From contig NZ_KB900609.1 in assembly GCF_000379105.1 (NCBI RefSeq), forward strand, positions 5,604,663-5,668,662: a stretch of DNA of 64,000 nt, written 5' to 3'. The position numbers and the translations under genes are program-made. The DNA comes from Methylobacterium sp. WSM2598 (GTDB taxonomy: Bacteria; Pseudomonadota; Alphaproteobacteria; Rhizobiales; Beijerinckiaceae). The notes under the pieces are model-generated. The model worked only from the letters and a program-made list of their open reading frames with translations, had not been told where the DNA came from and did not search any database. Of the stretch, positions 10,155 to 19,041 are shown in pieces. Every line of letters begins with the position of its first letter. Position 1 is the stretch's first letter.

Positions 10155-11614
10155 GGCGCCACCGCGTCGAGGAGCGGCCGGGCCGCGTCGGTGAGGCGCG
10201 CGGCGGTCAGGCCGTCGCCCTCCGGCAGTTCGGTCTCGGGCGGCAGGGGGGCGGCGAGCCGCAGGGCGTTCTCGACCGCCCGCCGTCCCGCCGCCCCGCG
10301 CCCGAGGGCGATCAGGGTCAGGCCGAGATGGTAATGGGCCATGACGAAGCCTTTCTCGAGGTAGATCGCCGCGCGGAAGGCGCGCTCCGCCTCCTCGGGC
10401 CGCGCCCGCGCCCGGGCGAGCAGGCCCTCGTAGAAGCGCAGCCGCGCGTCGGTCGGATCGGCCTGCAGGGCCGCCCGGCAGGCCTGCCAGCTCGCGTCGA
10501 GATCCCCGGCATCCGCGAGCGCCCGCACGGCGGCGAGCGCCGCGCCGGGCGGGGACTCGCTTGGCGGGGACTCGCTTGGCGGGGACTCGCCTGGCGGGGA
10601 CTCGCCGGCCGGGGATGCCGGAGGCGCGGGCGGGGGCGACGGTCGCGCCGGGGCGCGGCGGGCCGGGCGCGACGGGGCGGGCGGCGGGACGCGCGGCGGG
10701 AAGGATTCCTGGGCCGGTCCGGGCGGGAGCGCCGGGAGAGGGGCCGGCGCCGGGTCCTCCTGCGGCCGCCGGTAGGCGGCGGTGCCGGGCAGGCTCACCG
10801 GGCGCAGGATCTCCGCGAAGGCCGGGTTGGGCTCGGCATGTCCGAGCAGCAGCCAGCCGCCGGGGCGCAGCCGCTCGGCCAGCGCCCGCACCACCGCCGT
10901 GACCGTGTCGGGATGGAAGTAGATCAGGACGTTGCGGCACAGGATGAGGTCGTAATCCGTGAGCGCGAGCGAGGCCGTGCCGTCGACGAGGTGGAGCAGG
11001 TTCTGCGGCTCGAAGCGGGCGAGGCCGCGGAATTCCGGGCGCAGCGCGAAGGTGTTCTCGCGCGCGCCGCGCCGGAAGTAGCGCGCCCGCTCCTCGGCCG
11101 AGAGGCTGCGCAGGGCCCAGGCCCCGTACTCGGCCCGGCGCGCGACGGCGAGCACCTCCCGGTTGATGTCCGTGCCGGTGAGCGCGATGCGCCACTCCGC
11201 CAGCGCCTCGCCGAGGATCTCGTGCAGCAGGATCGCGAGCGAGTAGGTCTCGGGACCGGTCGAGCAGCCCGCGCTCCAGATCCGCAGCCGCTTCTCCCGC
11301 GCCCTCGCGGCGATGCGCTCGGGCAGGATCGTCCGGCGCAGGGCCGCGAACTGCTCCGCGTAGCGGAAGAAGAACGTCTCCCCGATGGTGATCTCGGCTT
11401 CGAGCGCCGCCCATTCCTCCTCGCTGGCGCTCAGATGCGCCAGGTAGGCGCCCGCGTCCGGCGCGGCGGCGGCGCGCAGCCGGCCCCGCAGGCGGTCCCA
11501 GAGCAGGTCGTCCTTGTCGGCGTAGTAGTGGTGGCCGGTGCGGGCGACGATCGCCGCCTTGAGCGCCGCGAAGGCCGGATCCTCCGTCGGCGCCCGCGGG
11601 GTCAGGCGGCCCAT
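10151..11614 (-). CDS. cheR: CheR-type receptor methyltransferase fused to TPR (WspC-like)
   Basis: The enzyme methylates receptor glutamates using S-adenosylmethionine. Of its 487 residues, about 1-270 form the CheR domain, with the helical N-terminal subdomain (ALKAAIVARTGHHYYADKDD), SAM-site segment WSAGCSTGPETYSLAILL and YDLILCRNVLIYF. A proline-rich linker with a 15-bp coding repeat (about 285-355) follows, then a TPR-like tail (AEAWRAF-type helices around RPEEAERAFRAAIYLEKGFV). CheR-TPR fusions are typical of alternative chemosensory systems such as WspC. The ATG at 11614 overlaps the upstream cheW by 13 bp. The frame is open to 11995 but lies wholly inside cheW and looks like noise. 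The stop overlaps the next cheW start. Confidence 0.92.
   Translation of the reverse strand: MGRLTPRAPTEDPAFAALKAAIVARTGHHYYADKDDLLWDRLRGRLRAAAAPDAGAYLAHLSASEEEWAALEAEITIGETFFFRYAEQFAALRRTILPERIAARAREKRLRIWSAGCSTGPETYSLAILLHEILGEALAEWRIALTGTDINREVLAVARRAEYGAWALRSLSAEERARYFRRGARENTFALRPEFRGLARFEPQNLLHLVDGTASLALTDYDLILCRNVLIYFHPDTVTAVVRALAERLRPGGWLLLGHAEPNPAFAEILRPVSLPGTAAYRRPQEDPAPAPLPALPPGPAQESFPPRVPPPAPSRPARRAPARPSPPPAPPASPAGESPPGESPPSESPPSESPPGAALAAVRALADAGDLDASWQACRAALQADPTDARLRFYEGLLARARARPEEAERAFRAAIYLEKGFVMAHYHLGLTLIALGRGAAGRRAVENALRLAAPLPPETELPEGDGLTAARLTDAARPLLDAVAP
10551..10615. repeat. 15-bp in-frame repeat in the CheR linker, 4+ copies
   Basis: The core GGGGACTCGC starts at 10551, 10566, 10581 and 10596 (15-bp period), with a degenerate fifth copy at 10611. 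On the coding strand it gives a five-residue block of the type GESPP/SESPP in the linker between methyltransferase and TPR, so expansion would only lengthen a flexible tether. Confidence 0.9.
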
Positions 11615-12093
11615 TCGGCGAGCCGCTCCTGGGCGAGCCGCGTCTGCGCGTCGAGGCGCGCCCGCTCCTCGGCGAGGAGGATGCGGGACACGGCGAGTTC
11701 GTGCAGCAGGCGCCCGCCGCACCGCAATTCCCCGGCGACGCAGCCGTTGAGGGCGGTGCCCTGCGGGAGCGGCGTCACGGCCTCGGGTTCCACGCTGACG
11801 AGGTCGTCGACGCGGTCGACCAGGAGGGCGAGCGGCGCCGCCTCGCCCACGAGGAGCAGGTGACGGTAGAGCATCGGCCGGCCGGCGGACGCGCCCGCGA
11901 GCCCGAACAGGACCGCGAGGTCGAGCACCGGCACCGCCGCGCCGCCCAGGCTGAAGAAGCCGGCCAGCGCCGCCGGCACCCCGGGCGGGCGCCACAGGCG
12001 CGGCAGCGGCAGCACCTCGCGCACGGCCTCGCGCCGCACGGCGCAGCCCGTGCCGGCGACATCGACCACCAGGAAGGCCGCGGCCCCCGCCAT
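11602..12093 (-). CDS. cheW: CheW-type coupling protein, first gene of the chemosensory operon
   Basis: The 163-residue protein consists mainly of a single CheW domain: AAAFLVVDVAGTGCAVRREA, VREVLPLPRLWRPPGVPAAL, then VPVLDLAVLFGL and LLLVGEAAPLALLVDRVDDL. A short charged helix follows at the C-terminus (about 130-163). The start at 12093 is chosen because the CheW fold begins immediately there and GGCGGAGA precedes it. An upstream ATG at 12156 would add a stretch with no family similarity. It is the promoter-proximal gene of the operon and corresponds to WspB. The spacer to the divergent ilv leader (12094-12282) must hold both promoters, but no clear -35/-10 pair could be assigned. Confidence 0.88.
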   Translation of the reverse strand: MAGAAAFLVVDVAGTGCAVRREAVREVLPLPRLWRPPGVPAALAGFFSLGGAAVPVLDLAVLFGLAGASAGRPMLYRHLLLVGEAAPLALLVDRVDDLVSVEPEAVTPLPQGTALNGCVAGELRCGGRLLHELAVSRILLAEERARLDAQTRLAQERLAEWAA

Positions 12094-12282
12094 TCTCCGC
12101 CTACCCGCCAGACACCCGGATGCGGCCGAGATAGGGGAGGGCGCGGGGATTCCCAATGCTCCGCCGCCTCCTGCCCCGAAAGTCGAAGCAGGCTCCGCGG
12201 CCGAGGACGCCGGAAAACCGGTTGACCGGCCCGGTCCGGGCGCGTAGGTTCCGCGCCACTTTTCGGGATGGGTCGACGCGAC

Positions 12283-12333
12283 ATGCGCGCGGGTCTTATT
12301 GTAGGGTGGGCGCCACGGACGGGGCGGGCTTGA
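12283..12333 (+). CDS. ilv leader peptide (attenuation), Leu-Ile-Val codons
   Basis: A 16-codon reading frame MRAGLIVGWAPRTGRA stops 111 bases before ilvB. It places Leu, Ile and Val codons consecutively (CTT ATT GTA at 12295-12303), the hallmark of ribosome-mediated attenuation of branched-chain amino acid operons. It is followed by GC-rich hairpins and then a terminator (12367-12389). An in-frame ATG at 12268 would add five residues. GCGCCAC (around 12309-12316) can pair with GTGGCGC (12355-12361), giving an alternative fold around an inner GGGCT/AGCCC stem. The ribosome binding site is weak. Confidence 0.72.
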   Translation: MRAGLIVGWAPRTGRA

Positions 12334-12366
12334 GAGACAGCCCGTGAGCCCGCCGGTGGCGCATGC

Positions 12367-12389
12367 AGGGTCCTTCGGGGCCCTTTTTT
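12367..12389 (+). terminator. Intrinsic terminator in the ilvB leader (attenuator)
   Basis: Stem AGGGTCC (12367-12373), UUCG tetraloop (12374-12377) and GGGCCCT (12378-12384) run into a tract of Ts to 12389. It lies between the leader peptide and ilvB on the same strand, so it can only act as an attenuator for ilvBN. Confidence 0.8.
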
Positions 12390-12444
12390 ATTGCCCGAAC
12401 CGGCCGCTGCACGAGACGAGACGCGAGCACAAGGAGGGGATCAG

Positions 12445-14223
<1,779 letters not shown>

Positions 14224-14241
14224 GGGCCGCGGGGGAGACCG

Positions 14242-14784
14242 ATGAACGCGATGAACACCCATTACCCCGAGCCGGTCCGGGTCGAGCCGGTCGCCCGCCA
14301 CACCCTGGCGGTGATCGTCGACAACGAGCCGGGCGTGCTCTCCCGGATCGCCGGCCTGTTCTCCGGCCGCGGCTACAACATCGAGAGCCTGACCGTCTCG
14401 GAGACCGAGCACACGCAGCACCTCTCGCGCATCACGATCGTGACGACCGGCACCAACGCCGTGATCGACCAGATCAAGGCCCAGCTCGACCGTCTGGTGC
14501 CGGTGCACCGGGTGGTCGACCTGACCCTGCAGGGCGAGTCGCTGGAGCGCGAACTCTGCCTCGTGAAGGTGGTGGGCAAGGGCGAGCACCGGGTCGAGGC
14601 GATGCGCCTCGCCTCGTCCTTCGGCGCCCGCACCCTCGACGCGACGCTCAATTCCTTCGTGTTCGAGCTCACCGGCTCCACCGACGAGATCGAGCGCTTC
14701 ATCAGGCTGATGTCGGAGATCGGCCTCGTCGAGATCTCGCGCACCGGCGTCGCCGCGATGAGCCGCGGCGCCGAGCCGATGTAG
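14242..14784 (+). CDS. ilvN: Acetolactate synthase small (regulatory) subunit
   Basis: The 180-residue regulatory subunit activates the large subunit and mediates feedback inhibition by valine. The N-terminal ACT domain is clear (HTLAVIVDNEPGVLSRIAGL, FSGRGYNIESLTVSETEH). The C-terminal half has the typical ELCLVKVVGKGEHRVEAM and LDATLNSFVFELTGSTDEI segments. Length and domain order are normal for the IlvN/IlvH family. GGGGGAG precedes the ATG, and the gene follows ilvB directly, so the two are under the same attenuator. Confidence 0.96.
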   Translation: MNAMNTHYPEPVRVEPVARHTLAVIVDNEPGVLSRIAGLFSGRGYNIESLTVSETEHTQHLSRITIVTTGTNAVIDQIKAQLDRLVPVHRVVDLTLQGESLERELCLVKVVGKGEHRVEAMRLASSFGARTLDATLNSFVFELTGSTDEIERFIRLMSEIGLVEISRTGVAAMSRGAEPM

Positions 14785-14802
14785 GGCGGGATGCGGGATC
14801 GC

Positions 14803-14823
14803 CGCCTGCCCACGCGGCAGGCG
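14803..14823. terminator. Hairpin between convergent ilvN and acyl-CoA ligase genes
   Basis: Perfect 8-bp stem CGCCTGCC/GGCAGGCG with a 5-base loop, in the 85-bp gap between two convergent genes. There is no T tract, so the terminator role is inferred from position and stem strength. Confidence 0.45.
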
Positions 14824-14869
14824 GGCCCGGCGCCTGCCGTGCCGCGCGGATCCCGCCCCGCCGGCGCGG

Positions 14870-16582
14870 TCAGAACAGCTTGCGCAGCTCGCTCTTGAGG
14901 ATCTTGCCGCTCGGATTGCGCGGCAGGATCTCCTCGTGGAAGAGGATGCGCACCGGCACCTTGAAGGCGGCGAGCCGCGCGGCCACGAAGGCGCGCAGCT
15001 CCTCCTCGGAGGCGTTCTCGCCGCGCGCCAGCGCCACCACCGCGGCCGGCTCCTCGCCGAGGGTCGGGTGCGGGACCGCCACCACGGCCGCGTCGACCAC
15101 CGCCGGGTGCTCGTGCAGGGCGTTCTCGACCTCGCAGCAATAGATGTTCTCGCCGCCGCGGATCAGCATGTCGCGGGCCCGGTCCACGATGGTGAGGAAC
15201 CCCTCCGCATCCATCCGGGCGAGGTCGCCGGTCGCGAGCCAGCCGTCGCGGAAGGATGCCGCCGTCTCGTCCGGGCGGTTCCAGTAGCCCGCCACCACGT
15301 TGGGCCCCTTCACCTGCAGCTCCCCGACCTCGCCGGGCGGCAGGACGCGGCCCTCCGGATCGACGATCCGCGCCTCGCCGATCGGCAGCGGCGGGCCGCA
15401 GCTGTCCGGGCGGTGGAGGTAATCCTCGCCCATGTGGTGCGTGAAGGTGGCGGAGGTCTCGGTCATGCCCCAGCCGGTCGCGGGCGTCGTCCGCGGGAAG
15501 GCCGCGCGCAGGCGGCGGACCAGCTCGGCGGGCGCCGGGGCCCCCCCGTAGGTGATCGTCTCCAGGGAGGACAGGTCGTGCGTCCCGGCGGCCCAGCCGT
15601 CGAGGAGCTGCCAAGCGATGGTCGGCACGCCGCCCGCGCTGGTGCAGCGCTCGCGCGCGATCAGGTCGAGGGCCTGGGCGAGGTCCCAGCGCCGCATCAG
15701 GACGAGGCGCCCGCCGCGGTGGAGGTTGGTGACCAGAGTCGCGAAGCAGCCGGTGACGTGGAAGAACGGCACCGAGACCAGCGCCACCTTCTGGGGCGCC
15801 GCGGGATCCGCGACCGGGACCGGCTCGCCCCGGCGCAGGGCCGCCCGGGCGGCCGAGTAGGGATGGGCCAGGACCGCGCAGGCGCCGTTGCGGTGGGTGC
15901 CCATGGCGCCCTTGGGCCGGCCCGTCGTCCCCGACGTGTAGAACAGGGTCGCGAGGTCGTCGGGCGCGAGCGGCACGTCCGGCACCGTGCCGGGCGGGAG
16001 CGCGGCCCAGGCCGCGACGGGCCCGATGATCTCCCGGAGGCTCTCCGCATCCGGCGCCTCGCCCCGGGCGAGGAGCACGCGCCGGAGATCCGGGCAATCC
16101 TGCCGCCGCTCCGCGAGGCGCGCGAGGCGCTCCGCGTCCACCACCGCCACGCTGGCGCCGCAATCGGCCAGGGCGTAGGCGAGTTCGGGACCGGTCCACC
16201 ACCCGTTGAGGGGCGCCGCCACCGCGCCCGCCAGCAGCGCGGCGAAGAAGGCGACCGGCCATTCGGGCAGGTTGCGCATCGCGATGGCGACCCGGTCGCC
16301 CGGGCGGACGCCGCCGCGGATCAGGTCGGCCGAGAGCGCCAGCACCGCCCGCGCGAAGGCCTCGAAACTCGCCCTGTCGTCCTCGTAGACCAGGAAGGTC
16401 TTCTCGCCGTGGCGGCGGCCGACCAGCAGGATGTCGCGCAGGGTCGGGGGCGCGGCGGCCCAGATCCGGGTCGGCACGCCGCGGATCACCGCCTCGTCCA
16501 CCGCGAAGGGCGAGCCCGGCGCGGTCAGCCGCGCGGTCGCCTCGGCGAAGGAGAGCGCGGGCCAGGCAGGAGATTCTGTCAT
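14870..16582 (-). CDS. Class I adenylate-forming acyl-CoA ligase
   Basis: The enzyme activates a carboxylic acid to its CoA thioester through an acyl-AMP intermediate. It is a 570-residue protein with the P-loop-like LFYTSGTTGRPKGAMGTHRN, the adenine motif GWGMTETSATF, the hinge motif TGDLARMDAEGFLTIVDRAR and the C-terminal catalytic lysine in NPSGKILKSEL. The set agrees with medium/long-chain or dicarboxylate ligases, but the substrate cannot be read. A PimA-like role is suggested by the neighbouring pim-type genes. Start 16582 (or ATG 16588) is chosen because a dispersed palindromic repeat occupies 16606-16639 in the longer open frame. It is on the opposite strand to the thiolase block and downstream of the SDR gene. 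Confidence 0.85.
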   Translation of the reverse strand: MTESPAWPALSFAEATARLTAPGSPFAVDEAVIRGVPTRIWAAAPPTLRDILLVGRRHGEKTFLVYEDDRASFEAFARAVLALSADLIRGGVRPGDRVAIAMRNLPEWPVAFFAALLAGAVAAPLNGWWTGPELAYALADCGASVAVVDAERLARLAERRQDCPDLRRVLLARGEAPDAESLREIIGPVAAWAALPPGTVPDVPLAPDDLATLFYTSGTTGRPKGAMGTHRNGACAVLAHPYSAARAALRRGEPVPVADPAAPQKVALVSVPFFHVTGCFATLVTNLHRGGRLVLMRRWDLAQALDLIARERCTSAGGVPTIAWQLLDGWAAGTHDLSSLETITYGGAPAPAELVRRLRAAFPRTTPATGWGMTETSATFTHHMGEDYLHRPDSCGPPLPIGEARIVDPEGRVLPPGEVGELQVKGPNVVAGYWNRPDETAASFRDGWLATGDLARMDAEGFLTIVDRARDMLIRGGENIYCCEVENALHEHPAVVDAAVVAVPHPTLGEEPAAVVALARGENASEEELRAFVAARLAAFKVPVRILFHEEILPRNPSGKILKSELRKLF

Positions 16583-16605
16583 CGGCATCTCGGGATCAGT
16601 GATCC

Positions 16606-16639
16606 GACATCCGACGGATTGCGTCGCGATGCGGATGTC
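16606..16639. repeat. Dispersed palindromic (REP-like) element, copy 1
   Basis: Perfect inverted repeat GACATCCG (16606-16613)/CGGATGTC (16632-16639), followed by a conserved right flank GGCTTCGCTCAAG. A second copy with the same flank lies at 61383-61416. It sits between the ligase start and the upstream SDR stop. Confidence 0.7.
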
Positions 16640-16744
16640 GGCTTCGCTCAAGTGCCGCGGGGGCTCGTCATGCGCTGTCCGGACGTGATCGCCCGGAGAG
16701 CGTATGACACGGGACAGGCCGCGCGGCGAGGGCCCGCCTCGCCG

Positions 16745-17512
16745 TCACGTGATGGTCTGGCCGCCGTCGATCACGATGCTCTGGCCGGTCATGAAGGCCC
16801 CGGCGGGACTTGCCAGGAACACCGCCGCGCCCGCGATCTCGTCCGGCTGGCCGATCCGCCCGAGCGGGGTGCGGGCCGTGTAGGCGGCGCGGCTCGCCGG
16901 GTCCTCCCAGAGGGCGCGGGCGAAGTCGGTCTGGATCAGGCCCGGCGCGAGGCAATTGACCCGCACGTTGTGGGGGCCGAGCTCCACCGCGAGGTTGCGG
17001 GCGAGCTGGAAATCGGCGGCCTTGGAGATGTTGTAGGCGCCGATCACGCCGGAGCCCTTCAGCCCGCCCACCGACGACACGATGATGATCGCCCCGTCCC
17101 GCCGCGCGATCATCCCGGGCGCGCAGAAGCCGATCAGCCAGTGGTTGGCCACCACGTTGTTGTCGAGGATCTTGCGGAAGGCCTCGTCGCTGATCCCGCT
17201 CATCGGCCCGTAATAGGGGTTCGAGGCGGCGTTGCAGACCAGCACGTCGATGCGGCCGAAGCGCTCCTCCGTGCGGCGCGCGAGGCGCTCGAGGTCGGCC
17301 TTCGACGAGATGTTGGCCGGCACCACGACGGCCCGCTCCTCCCCGTGCCGCGCGTTGATCGCCTCCGCCACCGCCCGGCAGGCCTCCTCCTTGCGCGAGG
17401 AGACCACGACCCGCGCGCCGTGCTCGGCGAGGCGCTCCGCGATGGCGCGGCCGATGCCGCGCGAGGAGCCGGTCACCACGGCGACGCGGCCGGTCAGATC
17501 GAACAGCGGCAC
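16745..17512 (-). CDS. SDR-family NAD(P)-dependent oxidoreductase
   Basis: This 255-residue classical short-chain dehydrogenase oxidises a secondary alcohol or reduces a carbonyl. It has the cofactor motif TGSSRGIGRAIAERL, the NAG-like VCNAASNPYYGP, and the catalytic Ser (IIIVSSVGG) with Tyr/Lys in GAYNISKAA. The C-terminal dimer segment is MTGQSIVIDGGQT. The GTG at 17512 is preferred to an upstream ATG at 17539 because GGAGG lies 7 bases before the GTG. It is located upstream of the acyl-CoA ligase on the same strand and divergent from the thiolase, so a role in the same acyl-CoA catabolism is likely. The substrate is unknown. Confidence 0.85.
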   Translation of the reverse strand: MPLFDLTGRVAVVTGSSRGIGRAIAERLAEHGARVVVSSRKEEACRAVAEAINARHGEERAVVVPANISSKADLERLARRTEERFGRIDVLVCNAASNPYYGPMSGISDEAFRKILDNNVVANHWLIGFCAPGMIARRDGAIIIVSSVGGLKGSGVIGAYNISKAADFQLARNLAVELGPHNVRVNCLAPGLIQTDFARALWEDPASRAAYTARTPLGRIGQPDEIAGAAVFLASPAGAFMTGQSIVIDGGQTIT

Positions 17513-17522
17513 GGGCCTCCCT

Positions 17523-17545
17523 CCAAATTCTCTCGCCAAATTCTC
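17523..17545. promoter_or_regulatory. Direct repeat CCAAATTCTC x2, candidate operator
   Basis: CCAAATTCTC occurs at 17523-17532 and again at 17536-17545, a 13-bp spacing. It is immediately upstream of the SDR ribosome binding site in the divergent SDR/thiolase spacer. A CCAAA-N8-CCAAA pair with the same spacing stands upstream of the fadD-like gene (57074-57091). The binding protein is unknown. Confidence 0.35.
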
Positions 17546-17740
17546 TTGCGTTTTGCCCGGACCTTAGCTCTCAATGGCGATTAAGCAAGCCGTGTTTTCG
17601 AAAAGCGCGGCGGCGGGGATCCGGTCGCCGAGGGAACGGCCGGGGTTTCGGGCCTTGCGGCGCCATACCCATTCCCCGATAACAGCCAGGGCGCCCGGCC
17701 CGCCGCCTCTGCGGAAGCCGGCCCGAGGAGGAAACTGGAG

Positions 17741-18943
17741 ATGCGGGAAGCCGTCATCGTCGCGACCGCGCGCACGCCCATCGGCAAGGCCTACCGGGGC
17801 GCCTTCAACGACACCCAGGCTCAGGCGCTCGGCGGCCACGCGATCGCCGCCGCGGTGGCGCGGGCCGGCATCGACCCGGCCGAGGTCGGCGACGTGGTGA
17901 TGGGGGCGGCGCTCCAGCAGGGCTCCACGGGGTCCAACATCGCCCGGCAGGCGGCCCTGCGGGCGGGCCTGCCCGCGAGCGTCGCCGGCATGAGCCTGGA
18001 CCGGCAATGCGCCTCGGGCCTGATGGCGATCGCCACCGCCGCCAAGGAGATCGTGGCGGACGGGCTCGACGTCGCGGTGGGCGGCGGCCTCGAATCGATC
18101 TCGCTCGTGCAGAACGACCGGATCAACCGCTTCCGCGGGGCCGATCCCTGGCTCGTGGAGCGGGTGCCGGCGCTCTACATGACGATGATCGAGACGGCCG
18201 AGACCGTGGCGGAGCGCTACGGGATCGACCGCGCGGCGCAGGACGCCTACGCCCTGCAATCCCAGAGGCGGACCGCCGAGGCCCAGGCGGCCGGACGCTT
18301 CGCCGACGAGATCGTGCCGCTCGCCACCCGCATGACCGTGACCGACAAGGCGACCGGCGAGACCGCCTCGCGGGAGGTCACCCTGGCGCAGGACGAGGGC
18401 AACCGGCCGCAGACGCGTCCGGAGGACCTCGCCGCCCTCAAGCCCGTGTTCAAGGACGGCCAGCGGGTGAAGGAGGGGCGCTTCGTCACCGCCGGCAATG
18501 CGAGCCAGCTCTCGGACGGCGCCTCGGCGAGCGTCCTGATGGAGGCCCGCGAGGCCGAGCGGCGGGGCCTGCAGCCGCTCGGGGCCTACCGGGGCATGGC
18601 GGTGGCGGGCTGTAACCCCGACGAGATGGGCATCGGCCCGGTCTTCGCGGTGCCCAAGCTGCTGCGCCAGCACGGCCTCTCGGTCGAGGACATCGACCTC
18701 TGGGAGCTGAACGAGGCCTTCGCCTGCCAGGTGCTCTACTGCCGCGACCGGCTCGGCATCCCGGACGAGCGGCTGAACGTGAACGGCGGCGCCATCAGCA
18801 TCGGCCACCCCTACGGCATGTCGGGCGCCCGGATGACCGGGCACATCCTGCTGGAAGGCCGCCGCCGCGGCGCCAAGTACGGGGTGGTGACGATGTGCGT
18901 CGGCGGCGGCATGGGGGCGGCCGGCCTGTTCGAGATCTATTGA
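17741..18943 (+). CDS. Acetyl-CoA acyltransferase (thiolase), PimB-like
   Basis: This 400-residue thiolase cleaves 3-oxoacyl-CoA with CoA to give acetyl-CoA and a shortened acyl-CoA. The nucleophile is C90 in LDRQCASGL. The catalytic His is in SIGHPYGMSGAR and the second Cys in TMCVGGGMGAAG near the C-terminus. A GAGGAAACTGGAG ribosome site precedes the ATG. It is the first plus-strand gene of a four-gene block with a FadB-like enzyme and two acyl-CoA dehydrogenases. The set matches the pimeloyl/dicarboxylate degradation operon of Rhodopseudomonas palustris in content, so dicarboxylic acyl-CoA is the likely substrate (inference). Confidence 0.92.
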   Translation: MREAVIVATARTPIGKAYRGAFNDTQAQALGGHAIAAAVARAGIDPAEVGDVVMGAALQQGSTGSNIARQAALRAGLPASVAGMSLDRQCASGLMAIATAAKEIVADGLDVAVGGGLESISLVQNDRINRFRGADPWLVERVPALYMTMIETAETVAERYGIDRAAQDAYALQSQRRTAEAQAAGRFADEIVPLATRMTVTDKATGETASREVTLAQDEGNRPQTRPEDLAALKPVFKDGQRVKEGRFVTAGNASQLSDGASASVLMEAREAERRGLQPLGAYRGMAVAGCNPDEMGIGPVFAVPKLLRQHGLSVEDIDLWELNEAFACQVLYCRDRLGIPDERLNVNGGAISIGHPYGMSGARMTGHILLEGRRRGAKYGVVTMCVGGGMGAAGLFEIY

Positions 18944-19041
18944 GGCGTTCGGAACGAGGCCCGTCGGGCGAGGTCGGGACGGCGCCCCGCGCCGGCGGAC
19001 CGGCTCGACGCGGTCGCAATGCGCTCGGAGGACAATTCGCG

